From contig CAUFRY010000007.1 in NCBI GenBank assembly GCA_959028445.1, positions 3,065-67,064 of the forward strand: a stretch of DNA of 64,000 nucleotides, given 5' to 3'. The notes below the pieces were generated by a model. It saw only the letters and a list, made by a program, of their open reading frames with translations. It made no database searches and was not told the origin of the DNA. This DNA is from an uncultured Collinsella sp. (GTDB lineage: Bacteria > Actinomycetota > Coriobacteriia > Coriobacteriales > Coriobacteriaceae). The position numbers and the translations under genes are program-made. Positions 17,937 through 27,105 of this stretch are shown here, piece by piece (position 1 is the first letter of the stretch; each line of letters opens with the position of its first letter).

Positions 17937-18709
17937 TAGAAGTCCTCCTCTTCATCTGCAGCAACCGTCTGCGGACCGGACGAGCCCTCGCGGAAGGCCA
18001 GGAGCAGTGCGACGCAAATGGCAGCTGCGGCGACGCCGATAACGTCCATCTTGAGGTAGATGACCATAATGAATCCCAGGAACAGCCAAGGAAGCAGCTT
18101 GTTGTCGCCCATGGTCCTAATAAGAAGAGCGAAGCCGATGCAGACCATGACGCCGGACGCAACGTTGAGGCCGTCCATCACAAACTGCGGAATAGCGTTA
18201 AGCGCATTGTTGATGAGGTCGGCACCAAAGAACAGCGAGCAAAACACCAGCAGTGCAGACGGAATGCCAATCGACAGCGGCACGATGGTCAGATGGTACA
18301 GATTCGCCTTGGCAAGATCACGATTTGCCAGAGCGGTCTCAATCTTCTTGCAGGCAAAGGCACCCGGAACGGCGTAGCAGAAGTTGCGCCACACCTGAAG
18401 GAAGACGGAGACGGGAAGGGCGAGTGCGACGGCAGTTGCCGTGCCCGTACCCGTAATGACGGCAAACGCGCAGCCAAGCACGCCGGAGGCATAGACCTCG
18501 GGAGGAACCGCCGCGCCGACCATGATGGCGCCCATGAACATGGACTCCAAAGCAGCGCCGACGATAACGCCCTGCTGGACATCGCCAAGGATCAAGCCGA
18601 CAAACAGGCTCGTAAACAGCGGACGACCAAGCATCGTAATGCCAAATAATTGCTCGTCCATGGACGCAATAAATGCGACCAGTGCAACTAGAAGATACTG
18701 GACAACCAT
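17936..18709 (-). CDS. PTS mannose/fructose/sorbose family transporter subunit IIC (cluster A)
   Basis: Substrate-channel subunit of the cluster A PTS. The ATG at 18709 gives 257 residues; a TTG three codons upstream is also possible, and the ribosome-binding site is weak (GGGG). Multiple helices are present, with the family stretch GAALESMFMGAIMVGAAVPPE. It ends with an acidic cytoplasmic tail. It follows the SIS gene after a strong hairpin and is coupled to IID. Confidence 0.95.
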   Translation of the reverse strand: MVVQYLLVALVAFIASMDEQLFGITMLGRPLFTSLFVGLILGDVQQGVIVGAALESMFMGAIMVGAAVPPEVYASGVLGCAFAVITGTGTATAVALALPVSVFLQVWRNFCYAVPGAFACKKIETALANRDLAKANLYHLTIVPLSIGIPSALLVFCSLFFGADLINNALNAIPQFVMDGLNVASGVMVCIGFALLIRTMGDNKLLPWLFLGFIMVIYLKMDVIGVAAAAICVALLLAFREGSSGPQTVAADEEEDF

Positions 18710-18730
18710 TTCGATCAACCCCAGAAACAG

Positions 18731-18769
18731 GTCTGCAGGCGAGGCATTCTGCGCAGCTCGCCTGCAGAC
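18731..18769. other. Strong hairpin between the SIS and IIC genes
   Basis: GTCTGCAGGCGAG pairs perfectly with CTCGCCTGCAGAC across a 13-base loop. No T-tract follows on the minus strand, so it may stabilise one part of the operon mRNA or cause partial attenuation rather than act as a full terminator. Confidence 0.6.
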
Positions 18770-18790
18770 AACCGCAGCAATTTGAGAGGA

Positions 18791-19825
18791 TTAGTAGTTC
18801 ATCTGGTGATAGTAACGACGCGTGGTGAGCGGGTGGTTACGGACGTGCTCGAGATGGCAGCTCAGACGCTCGGTGATGGTGTAGGTGACCATCGGGGAGA
18901 CGATCTTGCGGAACTCGGGGTCGCTGAACGGCAGCTCGACCTCGGCGGTGTCGAACTTGTTCACGCGGACATGGACGCCCTTCTCGTCAGCGAGCATATG
19001 AGTGAAGTTGTCCACGCGGTCCATGAGCTTACGGGTGTCGTCCTCGCCGTAGAGCATGATGAGGCTCGTGCCCTCCTCGCACAGCTCGATGGTGCCGTGG
19101 AAGAACTCGGCGGCGTGGATGGACTTGGTCTTGATCCACTGCATCTCCTCGAGGATGCACATAGCGTAGTCGTAGGCCTCACCCCAGAGCATGCCGGAGC
19201 CGATCACCATGTGGTAATCGGTGTCCTTGAAGTCCTCGGCCATGGCGGCGCAGCGCTCGTCCTGAGCGTCCTTGGCCTTGATGAGGTACGGAGCGATGTT
19301 GCCGAACTCCTCCATGAAGGTGTCGTACTTGGGGAAGGCGCCGGCGTTCTTGAGGAAGCGGGCGACCAGCGTGATCTGGTAGGTGTAGATGGCCTCGCAC
19401 AGAACGTCGTCCTCGGCGAAGCTGAAGAACTTGTAATCGGCGTACTCGGTGGCCGGGGTGTTGTCGTTGGAGACATACATCAGCGTGCGGGCACCCTGCT
19501 CCTGGCAGAACTTGGCGGCCTCGATGATCTCGGGGGTGGTGCCGGTACGGGTGGAGAAGACGCAGACCGAGTCCTTGTTGAAGGTCTTGGGCGGGCATGC
19601 GAGGAACTCAGCGGCAATCTCGCAGTGGACGTCGACGTCGGCCGTGGTGGTCTCGACCCAATACTTCATCGGGAGCGTGTGGGCCCAGGTGCCGCCGCAG
19701 CCGATGAAGAAGATGTTGGAATAACCCTGCTCGCAGACCTTGTCCACGGCAGCCTCAATCTGAGGACGGAGAGCGAGGGCATCGCTCACAACCTTCTCGT
19801 AACGAGGCTCATCGAAATTGAACAT
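18791..19825 (-). CDS. SIS-domain sugar-phosphate deglycase, FrlB/GfrF-like (cluster A)
   Basis: Predicted to cleave a 6-phosphorylated glycated amino acid into sugar phosphate and free amino acid. The 344-residue protein has two SIS domains: the first with FIGCGGTWAHTLPMKY, the second ending RNHPLTTRRYY, close to the FrlB C-terminal RRYY. Glu227 (EEMQW) and His243 (FFHG) are 16 residues apart, the spacing I recall for the catalytic Glu/His pair of FrlB and FraB. GGAG precedes the ATG. A promoter-like region, an inverted repeat and a terminator lie upstream, so it can be expressed separately from IIA-IIB. GlmS-type isomerisation is a less likely alternative. Confidence 0.85.
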   Translation of the reverse strand: MFNFDEPRYEKVVSDALALRPQIEAAVDKVCEQGYSNIFFIGCGGTWAHTLPMKYWVETTTADVDVHCEIAAEFLACPPKTFNKDSVCVFSTRTGTTPEIIEAAKFCQEQGARTLMYVSNDNTPATEYADYKFFSFAEDDVLCEAIYTYQITLVARFLKNAGAFPKYDTFMEEFGNIAPYLIKAKDAQDERCAAMAEDFKDTDYHMVIGSGMLWGEAYDYAMCILEEMQWIKTKSIHAAEFFHGTIELCEEGTSLIMLYGEDDTRKLMDRVDNFTHMLADEKGVHVRVNKFDTAEVELPFSDPEFRKIVSPMVTYTITERLSCHLEHVRNHPLTTRRYYHQMNY

Positions 19826-19872
19826 CCCTTACTCCTAACTCACTTGGATGAACCCTTCATTCATCCCATGAC

Positions 19873-19892
19873 GTTATAATACTTTATATAAC
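19873..19892. promoter_or_regulatory. Candidate GntR operator upstream of the cluster A SIS gene
   Basis: Inverted repeat GTTATA-N8-TATAAC about 50 bases before the SIS start. It overlaps a plausible minus-strand promoter (TTGCAT, then TATTAT 18 bases on). Probable target of the GntR gene at 21134-21838. Confidence 0.45.
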
Positions 19893-19934
19893 TAACTATG
19901 CAAGAACTATTTCAGATTTTTTTGATTTTTCTTT

Positions 19935-19968
19935 AAAAAAAAGCCCGCCGGTCAAATAATCGGCGGGC
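19935..19968 (-). terminator. Terminator between IIB and SIS genes in cluster A
   Basis: On the minus strand GCCCGCCG pairs with CGGCGGGC, followed by eight T. It splits cluster A into an IIA-IIB unit and a SIS-IIC-IID unit. Confidence 0.9.
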
Positions 19969-20019
19969 CAAAGAAAGGAGGACCTAGTTAATAAATGCTA
20001 GACAATGGCATGTTTCCAG

Positions 20020-20493
20020 CTAGAAAACGTCCTTGGCAAGTACCTTTGAGTCATTGGGAACCTGACGGATTTCGATAACCACGCCATCGTTCACAAGCTC
20101 TTGGATATGCTCGGCATCGGTTTCGGTCGCAAAGATCGCGGGGGTCGGATGAAGCGTGGTCTCGGGAGACTTTCGAGTTCCGCCCAGATTGATCTCCTTG
20201 ATGTCTTTGCAACCCTTAGCAAGGCGATAGGCATCCTCGATCGTCTCGACAATGATAAACAGCGAATACTTGTCGGTGACGCCGCTGTTGAGCGCCTCGA
20301 TAGCAGCGTTTACGTCTTTTATGACGAGCTTCACGCCGTTGGGACGAGCTAGCCTCAATGCGGCTTTTCTCATGTCGTCTTTTGCCACGGCGTCGCTGGC
20401 ACACAGGATGCAATCGACATCCAGCGCATGTGTCCAAGACATGGCGACCTGGCCGTGAATCAATCGGTAATCAACTCTCGTAAGCTTAATCAT
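20020..20493 (-). CDS. PTS mannose/fructose/sorbose family subunit IIB (cluster A)
   Basis: Cytoplasmic phosphotransfer subunit that passes phosphate from IIA to the incoming sugar. The start at 20493 (MIKLTRVDYRLIHGQ) is chosen because GGAG lies nine bases upstream; an ATG three codons earlier abuts that site. It has 157 residues, normal for a free IIB, with the phosphorylatable His13 in RLIHGQ. It follows the IIA gene closely and ends at a strong terminator. Confidence 0.95.
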   Translation of the reverse strand: MIKLTRVDYRLIHGQVAMSWTHALDVDCILCASDAVAKDDMRKAALRLARPNGVKLVIKDVNAAIEALNSGVTDKYSLFIIVETIEDAYRLAKGCKDIKEINLGGTRKSPETTLHPTPAIFATETDAEHIQELVNDGVVIEIRQVPNDSKVLAKDVF

Positions 20494-20564
20494 CGTAATC
20501 ATCTCCGCACGTAATAAAGGTAATGACAGGCGTGGCCCTTAGCTAGGGCTCGAACCAGAACTAA

Positions 20565-20984
20565 CTAGAACTCTTCTTCTTCGACATCGGCAAGCATGTC
20601 CGCCGCCTCACAAAGCATGATAAACGAACGTGATCCCTCGACCGCAGCTTTGGCCTTGTCCGCATCCAGGGAGTCCAGCTGTGTAGCCATTTCCACCAGC
20701 AGCGGCAAGTTCATTCCGGTGATCAACGTAAACGATCCGGCGGTCTGCCTCTGAATGAATTCGTTGTTTACAGAGCCGCCAAAGATGTCAGTCACGACAA
20801 ACCAAGAGTCGGCAGGGTCCTTCGACTCCATCCAAGCATCGATAAGCGCTGCGACATCCCTCGTGTCGTCATCGACATAGGCGCACAGACACTCGATTCG
20901 GTCGTTGGCGCCCATCAGGATCTCGAGAGAGCTCTTCATACCTTGGGCGAGATAACCATGACCCGCTAGCAATATCTTATTCAT
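20565..20984 (-). CDS. PTS mannose/fructose/sorbose family subunit IIA (cluster A)
   Basis: Accepts phosphate from HPr and hands it to IIB. The 139-residue protein has His9 in the LLAGHGYLAQG motif and the conserved TDIFGGSVNN and LITGMNLPLLVE segments. It ends with an acidic tail. GGAG precedes the ATG. First gene of the cluster A transport unit, downstream of the GntR gene. The 150-base upstream gap is AT-rich and contains GTATATAA-type sequences like the putative operator at 19873. Confidence 0.95.
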   Translation of the reverse strand: MNKILLAGHGYLAQGMKSSLEILMGANDRIECLCAYVDDDTRDVAALIDAWMESKDPADSWFVVTDIFGGSVNNEFIQRQTAGSFTLITGMNLPLLVEMATQLDSLDADKAKAAVEGSRSFIMLCEAADMLADVEEEEF

Positions 20985-21133
20985 AGTTCTCCAATATCAA
21001 TAAGACGTACTATATTGTCATAACAAAGTATATAAGCAATTTCCTTTTTGCGGTGCGTTAATTCTCTAATTCCGCGAACGGTAACAATTGGTCGGTAAAA
21101 CGGCCGCTCCTTTTACAGACCGGCCGCCCTTGC

Positions 21134-21838
21134 TTACAGATAGAACTTCAGTCGCTCGGTGCAGTACACCTGACGGGAGATGAAAAGCGGCTCGCCGCTT
21201 GGAACATAACGTCTATCGACAAACAGAAGCAGCGGAGAGTCCAGCTCCACGTTAAGGTATGCCGCCTCGAGCTCGCTCGCATAGCAGACCTCGAGCGTAC
21301 GCGTGTTGGGGCCCATCTTGATCCCCTGGCGATCGAGTACCGCCATCAGCGAATCCTCGAGGGATTCATGCTCCAAAAAAGAAAGCGCAGCGGAATAGCT
21401 ATTGGTTTCCAGCATCGTGGGCTTGTCATCCACAAGGCGCAGACGACGACTACGCAATACCTTTTGGGTATCGTCTACGCCCAGGAACTTCGCGTCTCGC
21501 AGGCTTGGGAAGTCCCAGCCCATTGCGAGAACCCTGGTAGACGCCTGTTTTCCCGCAAGCTGGCACGAATGGGTAAAGCTCTCACGGTCGTCCGCGGCAT
21601 ACATCTGTGTGTCCGACGAAACGAACGTGCCCTTGCCGCGGGCCCTCTCAACAAGCCCAGCATCTTCCATTTCTTTAATTGCGGAGCGAACCGTTATTCG
21701 GCTCACGCCAAATTGCTCGATGAGCTCCGCCTCGGTCGGGAGCTTATCTCCCGGGCGGTACGTGCCGTTGGCGATCGAATCAGAAAGCGCACGAACAATC
21801 TGTTTGTACAGGGGGATAACGCTATTTGCTTCAACCAT
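21134..21838 (-). CDS. GntR/HutC-family transcriptional regulator (cluster A)
   Basis: Predicted local regulator of cluster A, inactivated by a sugar-phosphate or glycated-amine ligand. The start at 21838 is preferred because AAAGG lies ten bases upstream; an ATG three codons earlier is adjacent to it. About 234 residues: a GntR winged helix at 10-70 (YKQIVRALSDSIANGTYRPG, SRITVRSAIKEM) and a UTRA ligand domain with the C-terminal LLLFVDRRYVPSGEPLFISRQ. It is divergent from the M16 peptidase gene. Confidence 0.93.
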   Translation of the reverse strand: MVEANSVIPLYKQIVRALSDSIANGTYRPGDKLPTEAELIEQFGVSRITVRSAIKEMEDAGLVERARGKGTFVSSDTQMYAADDRESFTHSCQLAGKQASTRVLAMGWDFPSLRDAKFLGVDDTQKVLRSRRLRLVDDKPTMLETNSYSAALSFLEHESLEDSLMAVLDRQGIKMGPNTRTLEVCYASELEAAYLNVELDSPLLLFVDRRYVPSGEPLFISRQVYCTERLKFYL

Positions 21839-22118
21839 ATCAACCATACCTTTGCAAGGAATCAGCAGCTTATAGATAGATGGCTTATATTGTATTAGAA
21901 CTTTTTAGGAGTCCATATATTTCCTAAATGATTCGGTAAACGGGGTGTTATTTCACTTTAGCGGGATGCAGCGGCTACCCGCGGCATTCGTTATCAACCT
22001 AGCTAGGCTAGTCCACCCACATCGTCTCCAGTTCGCCGCAGAGCCGCGGCCCCATATGGGTATACTCTCGAGGATTCGACTCGATTCGCCCCCGCTGGGG
22101 CGTCAAAGGAGACTGCAT

Positions 22119-25100
22119 ATGCCCACCACCTCAACCGACCCGCGCGCCGCAGCCGCTGCACTGCTGGTGCCCGGCACTACCTGCCACGGCTTTGCCGTCG
22201 AGCGCCGCGAGACCGTGCCCGAGCTCGACTCGGACGCTTACGTGCTGCGACACACTGCCTCGGGCGCTCGTCTGCTGTACCTGGCGTGCGACGACGAAAA
22301 CAAGGCCTTTGCCATTGGCTTTAAGACGCCGCCGGCCGATTCCACCGGCGTGTTCCATATTCTTGAGCACTCGGTGCTGTGCGGATCGGCCAAGTTTCCC
22401 GTCAAGGAGCCGTTTGTCGACCTGATCAAGAGCTCCATGCAGACGTTCCTCAACGCCATGACCTACCCCGACAGGACCATCTACCCCGTTGCCACCACCA
22501 ACGAGCAGGATCTGTATAACCTGATGGACGTGTACCTGGACGCGGTGTTCAACCCGGCCATCTATACCAAGCCCACCATTTTTGAGCAGGAGGGCTGGCA
22601 CTACGAGCTGGATCTGCCAGAGAGCGCCGAGGGCGAGGGCGACAGCAGCTCCGCGAGCCTGCGTGAGGGCGCGCTGCGCTATAACGGCGTGGTGTTCAAC
22701 GAGATGAAGGGCGCGCTGTCCGACCCCATGAGCGTGCTGGACGACGCCGTCAACACCGCGCTCTACCCCGACACCGCCTATGCGCACGAAAGCGGCGGCG
22801 ACCCGCGCGCTATTCCCACACTCACCTACGAGCAGTTCCTGGACACGCACGCGCGCCACTACAATCCTTCCAACTCTTACATCACGCTCTACGGCGACCT
22901 GGACGTGGACCGCGCACTGGCCTTTTTGGACGAGCGTTATCTGTCGCAGCCGAGTGCCGCGAGCCGCCGCATGGACGCTGCCGTCGCCGCCGGCGAGGAC
23001 CCGTCCACGATGGCGCCCAATCCGCTGGGCGTGCAGGCACCCGTGACCTGCGAGTACAAGCGCGTCGAGATGGCCACTACACCCGAGAACGCCCTGGTGG
23101 GCCTGGGTCTGGTGCTGGGCAGCGCGCTCGACCGCAAGCGCACGATCGCGGCGGATATCCTGTTCGAGGCGCTGCTGGGCTCCAACGAAGCGCCGGTTAA
23201 GAAGGCCATTCTGGCTGCCGGTCTGGGCGGCAACGTGGTGAGCTACACCGCGGCCGAGAGCCTGCAGCCCTACGAGCTCATCATGCTGCAAAACGCACAG
23301 CCCGGCATGGCGCGCGAGCTGCGTCACGTGTTCCAGGACGCTTGCCGCGACCTGTGCGAGCACGGCGTTCCGCGCGAGCGCCTGGTAGCCATCATCAGCA
23401 GCAACGAATACGACCTGCGCCAGCGCGACTATGGCATCGCCGACGGCGTGGCCATTGCGTGCGACGCGCTGAGCACGTGGCTCTACGATGACGACGCTGC
23501 GACGCTGGCGCTCAAGTACGGCCCGGTGTACGAAGAGCTGCGTGGCGAGCTGGACGGCAGCTACTTTGAGGACCTGCTGCGCGAGCTGGTGCTGCAAAAC
23601 GACCATATGGCGCTGGTCGAGCTGGTGCCGGTGGATGCCGCCGAGGGCGCAGAGGGTGCCGAGGCCGCCGAGCTGGTAGTCAAGCGCGACGCCATGACCG
23701 ATGCCGAGCTGGCCGATGTGGTCGAGCGCACGGCCGCGCTGCGTGCCGCGCAGGAGGCGGAGGACACACCCGAGGCCAAGGCCACGCTGCCGCGCCTGCG
23801 CGTGTCCGACATTGGCGAGGCGCGCCCCGAGCCGCCGCTGGTCGTGGACACGACTGCGCCCATCCCCTGCCTGCGCCACGGCATCCCCACCAACCGCCTG
23901 GTCTACGCCATGCAGTATTTCGACCTGAGCTGCGTCGCGTTTGAGGACCTGCCCTATGTGACGCTGCTCTGCCGTCTGCTTAAGCAGCTGCCCACGCGCG
24001 AGCATTCGGCCGAGGAGCTCGACAACTTGCTCGCCGGCAAGCTCGGCTTTTTGAGCCTTACGACCGAAGTCATGACGCAGCCCGAAATGGACGGCGTGCG
24101 CCCCTACCTGCTGGTGAGCGCCGGCGCCCTGTCCGAGAAGATCGATGCGCTGGCGAGCCTGCCGCGCGAGGTATGGTCGAGCACGCTTTTGGCAGATGCC
24201 GACGCCGACCGCGTGCGCGACGTGCTCACGCAGATTCGCATTGGGCTTGAGCAGGGCTTTATCAACAACGGCCACTCGGCGGCGCTCGGTCGCGCGATGA
24301 GCTACAGCTCGCCTTCGGCCGTGGTACGCGAGCAGCTTTCGGGCGTGGATTTCTACCTGTTCCTGCGCGATCTGCTCGAGCACTTTGACGAGCGCGTGGA
24401 CGGGCTGCGTACCAAGCTTGCCGAGCTGGCGGAGCGCATCTTTGTGGCCGATGGCTGCATGGCGAGCTTTACCGGCAGCAACGAGGACTTTGACGCATAC
24501 TGGGATGCCGCGGGCGACCTGGGGCTGGGTGCGGGCGATGGTGCCGATGCCGGCCGCGACGCTCTCGTGGTGCCGACGCCGCGCGACCGCCACGAGGCTT
24601 TCGTCATCCCCAGCGATATCTGCTTTGCGGCAAGCGCGTCCGACCCGCGTCGCCTGGGCATCGACGTGACGGGCGCCTGGGCGGTTGCCGCCAACGCGCT
24701 CTCCTACGACTACCTGTGGAACGAGATTCGCGTGAAGGGCGGTGCGTACGGCTGCGGATTCCGCGCAGCCGGCGAGCGCCAGACGGCGTTCTACACCTAC
24801 CGCGACCCAGCAATCGACCCCTCGATTGAGCGTGTGGCGCGCGCAGGCGAATGGCTCGGCAGCTTTGAGCCCGACGAGGCCGCCTTCGAGGGCTTTATCG
24901 TAAGCTGCGTGAGCGGCATGGACGCGCCGGTGAAGCCGTACGCGCTCACCAAGCGCCGCAACACGACCTACCTGGCCGGACTCGATCCACATGCACGCGA
25001 GGAGCGCCGCGCCCAGATGCTCGCCGCCACGCCCGGTGAGCTTCGCTCGCTCGGCGCCGACGTAACGCGCATCGCAGCCGAGTCACCCACCTGCGTCTTT

Positions 25101-25163
25101 GGCGGCCGCGACGTCATCGCCAAGAGCAACGCCGGCTTCAACGTCATCGACCTGCTGGCCTAA
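22119..25163 (+). CDS. M16-family metallopeptidase (presequence-protease/Cym1-like)
   Basis: Large single-chain zinc peptidase of the pitrilysin/PreP clan that degrades peptides inside a closed chamber. The ATG at 22119 follows AAAGGAG and gives 1014 residues; the open frame upstream has no support. The inverted zinc motif HxxEH is at residues 80-84 (FHILEHSVLCGS), with VVFNEMKGALSDP further on supplying the likely third ligand. The C-terminal half retains the M16C-type region (NEIRVKGGAYGCGF). No signal peptide is visible, so it is probably cytoplasmic. It has very strong GC3 bias, which creates a long antisense open frame that is not a gene. Confidence 0.93.
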   Translation: MPTTSTDPRAAAAALLVPGTTCHGFAVERRETVPELDSDAYVLRHTASGARLLYLACDDENKAFAIGFKTPPADSTGVFHILEHSVLCGSAKFPVKEPFVDLIKSSMQTFLNAMTYPDRTIYPVATTNEQDLYNLMDVYLDAVFNPAIYTKPTIFEQEGWHYELDLPESAEGEGDSSSASLREGALRYNGVVFNEMKGALSDPMSVLDDAVNTALYPDTAYAHESGGDPRAIPTLTYEQFLDTHARHYNPSNSYITLYGDLDVDRALAFLDERYLSQPSAASRRMDAAVAAGEDPSTMAPNPLGVQAPVTCEYKRVEMATTPENALVGLGLVLGSALDRKRTIAADILFEALLGSNEAPVKKAILAAGLGGNVVSYTAAESLQPYELIMLQNAQPGMARELRHVFQDACRDLCEHGVPRERLVAIISSNEYDLRQRDYGIADGVAIACDALSTWLYDDDAATLALKYGPVYEELRGELDGSYFEDLLRELVLQNDHMALVELVPVDAAEGAEGAEAAELVVKRDAMTDAELADVVERTAALRAAQEAEDTPEAKATLPRLRVSDIGEARPEPPLVVDTTAPIPCLRHGIPTNRLVYAMQYFDLSCVAFEDLPYVTLLCRLLKQLPTREHSAEELDNLLAGKLGFLSLTTEVMTQPEMDGVRPYLLVSAGALSEKIDALASLPREVWSSTLLADADADRVRDVLTQIRIGLEQGFINNGHSAALGRAMSYSSPSAVVREQLSGVDFYLFLRDLLEHFDERVDGLRTKLAELAERIFVADGCMASFTGSNEDFDAYWDAAGDLGLGAGDGADAGRDALVVPTPRDRHEAFVIPSDICFAASASDPRRLGIDVTGAWAVAANALSYDYLWNEIRVKGGAYGCGFRAAGERQTAFYTYRDPAIDPSIERVARAGEWLGSFEPDEAAFEGFIVSCVSGMDAPVKPYALTKRRNTTYLAGLDPHAREERRAQMLAATPGELRSLGADVTRIAAESPTCVFGGRDVIAKSNAGFNVIDLLA

Positions 25164-25175
25164 CGCACCGCAAGC

Positions 25176-25217
25176 AAAAACCACCACAAAGGTACCTGTC
25201 CCCTTTGTGGTGGTTTT
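25176..25217. terminator. Bidirectional terminator formed by a CCACCACAAAGG palindrome
   Basis: AAAAACCACCACAAAGG pairs with CCTTTGTGGTGGTTTT, between the convergent M16 and zinc-ribbon genes. Nearly the same palindrome recurs at 26972-27010 on the other side of the zinc-ribbon gene. Confidence 0.8.
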
Positions 25218-25228
25218 CGGGCGAGCTA

Positions 25229-26884
25229 TTACTTGATGAACGGGTTCAGCCTGGCCGCCAGCGGATCGAGCTTGTACATGGTTGCAAAGCACTCACGACC
25301 ATAATCGGAGTCATTGCTCCAGCTACCCTGGTCGACGTCGTACTCTGCATCCAGACGAATCCACTCCTCCGGCTTGTTCTTCTCGTGCTTGCTGCAGAAG
25401 TAGCGCTGGTACTCGACCTCGTGCTCAAACTCAAACTCGGCATCCGAACCGCGGCCGGCATACTCGTCGACCGACGTCAGGTTGCCGTGCTCGTCGTAAT
25501 AGAACTCCGCATAGCCGCCGCGCTCGGAATCGATCCTGTCGAGCTTTCCGTCGCTGTACGAATAATCCACCGCTGCGTACGAGTTCAGCGAGCCGTAGTC
25601 GTTGCCGTGCGAGTCATATGCCACAGGCGAGATACGCGAAATGTTGCCGTCCTTGTCATACTCGTAGCCCGCGGTAATCGTCCACGTAGTTCCCACCGTG
25701 TCGCCCTGGCAGTCCAGCGTAAAGGACGTCACGCGATCCTTGTCGTATCCGTACGAATACACGACCGTCCGAGGATTGGCCGGGCTGGTATCGGTGTTGG
25801 TCACCATGTTGCCGTCCTGATAAATATACGTGCTCGCGCTCTCACCGTAACCCGCATGGGTCGTCTTATTGATCAGGTTTCCGTCCGCGTCGTAGGTAAA
25901 CGTCGTGGTGCTCGACGAATCGCTAATGTCGGCATCGCAATCGATGCGCGTGACGTTACCGTCGGCGTCGTACGTAAACGTGTTGACGTTCTCGTAACCG
26001 CCCGCCAGATCTTCCTCAATCTCCGAAATGCGATGTGTCTCGTCATGTTCGACGCTGTAGCTTACGCCGCCACCTTGCTTGACGGCAGACGTGAAGCCCG
26101 TAACGTAACCGTTCTCGTCACGCTCGATCTCGTAGATATCGCCATACTGGTCCGATTTATCGGTACCCTCGTAGGACACCGGCAGCCACAGCTCGTCGAG
26201 CTGCGTGTCTTTAATGCCGCTAACCTTCGTATCCTGCGGCAGTGCCAACGTGGCGAGCTTCTTTTTGCCCGAAAGATCGATGCTTTTAAGGTTTTCGGCA
26301 TTTTTGAGGTCGAGCTTCTCGATGTTGTCGCAACCGTCCAGGTTAACGACGGTGACATTACTCGCCGAGTTAAGCTCGACGGTTTTAAGGTCTCCGCAAC
26401 CCGAAAGGTCCAGGTTGACGAGTTTGTCGTCGCCGGACTCCACGCTGGAAACGTTGGGGAACACCTTGCCCAGGCCCTGCGTCGACGTGACGCTGTCCAA
26501 CTCGACCGACGTCACCACCTTGGCCTCGTCGCGTGAGATGCGGCCGTCACCGTTCGTGTCGTACTTGGTCGAGACAAGCGCACGCATGCCGCTGTCCGGA
26601 AAGGTTTTCTCGTCGATTGGGGTGGTCGCGATCTGGGTGAAGTAGAACAGCGCTCCCCCGCCGACACCCGCCGCCACGGCAAGCACCGCGGCGAGAGCAA
26701 TGAGGGGCTTCTTGGAACGCTTGCGTCGCGCGGGCTGCTGCACGGGCACGTATTGCCCAGGAGCGGGCGCAGCAGGCTGGGGTTGCTGCGTGGCCGCGAC
26801 CTGGTCGGGTGCTACGGGTGCGCCGCATACGGGGCAAAAGAGGGCGTCGTCGACAAGCGGCGTGCCACACGAGCGACAAAACAT
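25229..26884 (-). CDS. Zinc-ribbon, single-pass membrane protein with EF-hand-like and YD-type repeats
   Basis: Function unknown; probably displayed outside the membrane. The ATG at 26884 follows AAAGGAG and gives 551 residues. Residues 3-20 form a zinc ribbon (CRSC and CPVC). A Pro/Gln/Ala linker and a basic RRKRSKK stretch precede one membrane helix at 61-82. Residues 109-120 (DTNGDGRISRDE) form an EF-hand or dockerin-like calcium loop. Leucine-rich-type repeats follow (LDLSGCGDLKTVELNS), then a series of YDADGNV/YDKDGNI units like RHS/YD repeats. The N-terminal zinc ribbon plus membrane helix is common in actinobacterial and firmicute cell-surface proteins. Confidence 0.8.
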   Translation of the reverse strand: MFCRSCGTPLVDDALFCPVCGAPVAPDQVAATQQPQPAAPAPGQYVPVQQPARRKRSKKPLIALAAVLAVAAGVGGGALFYFTQIATTPIDEKTFPDSGMRALVSTKYDTNGDGRISRDEAKVVTSVELDSVTSTQGLGKVFPNVSSVESGDDKLVNLDLSGCGDLKTVELNSASNVTVVNLDGCDNIEKLDLKNAENLKSIDLSGKKKLATLALPQDTKVSGIKDTQLDELWLPVSYEGTDKSDQYGDIYEIERDENGYVTGFTSAVKQGGGVSYSVEHDETHRISEIEEDLAGGYENVNTFTYDADGNVTRIDCDADISDSSSTTTFTYDADGNLINKTTHAGYGESASTYIYQDGNMVTNTDTSPANPRTVVYSYGYDKDRVTSFTLDCQGDTVGTTWTITAGYEYDKDGNISRISPVAYDSHGNDYGSLNSYAAVDYSYSDGKLDRIDSERGGYAEFYYDEHGNLTSVDEYAGRGSDAEFEFEHEVEYQRYFCSKHEKNKPEEWIRLDAEYDVDQGSWSNDSDYGRECFATMYKLDPLAARLNPFIK

Positions 26885-26971
26885 GGCGGGCTCCTTTCGG
26901 TTCATTCCTTCCACCATGAAGGTAAACCCAAAAATGCAGCCCTTGTTGCGCAACAAAGCCAAGCGGGAGCC

Positions 26972-27010
26972 AAACCACCACAAAGGGGACAAGCACCTTT
27001 GTGGTGGTTC
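26972..27010. repeat. CCACCACAAAGG palindrome, second copy
   Basis: AACCACCACAAAGG pairs with CCTTTGTGGTGGTT. Same family as 25176-25217, with a slightly different loop (GGACAAGCA against TACCTGTCC). The two copies bracket the zinc-ribbon gene. Confidence 0.75.
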
Positions 27011-27016
27011 GAACAC

Positions 27017-27045
27017 TTGTTCTATACGTACGCATGTTCTATAGT
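27017..27045 (+). promoter_or_regulatory. Promoter of hicAB
   Basis: TTGTTC (27017-27022) and TATAGT (27040-27045) with a 17-base spacer; the TTCTATA motif occurs twice within it. Confidence 0.6.
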
Positions 27046-27070
27046 AGGGATGCTTGCATCGGACTTAAAT

Positions 27071-27091
27071 TGCAACTAGGATATAGTTGCA
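27071..27091. promoter_or_regulatory. Candidate HicB operator
   Basis: Inverted repeat TGCAAC-N9-GTTGCA between the predicted transcript start and hicA. The position suits autorepression by the ribbon-helix-helix domain of HicB. Confidence 0.5.
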
Positions 27092-27105
27092 GAATGTGAG
27101 GCGGG

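Noticed and set aside
22131..24992. Very long minus-strand open frame (over 950 codons) opposite the M16 peptidase
   Set aside because: It is a by-product of strong GC3 bias in the M16 gene; its protein is rich in Arg, His and Gln and has no domain character.
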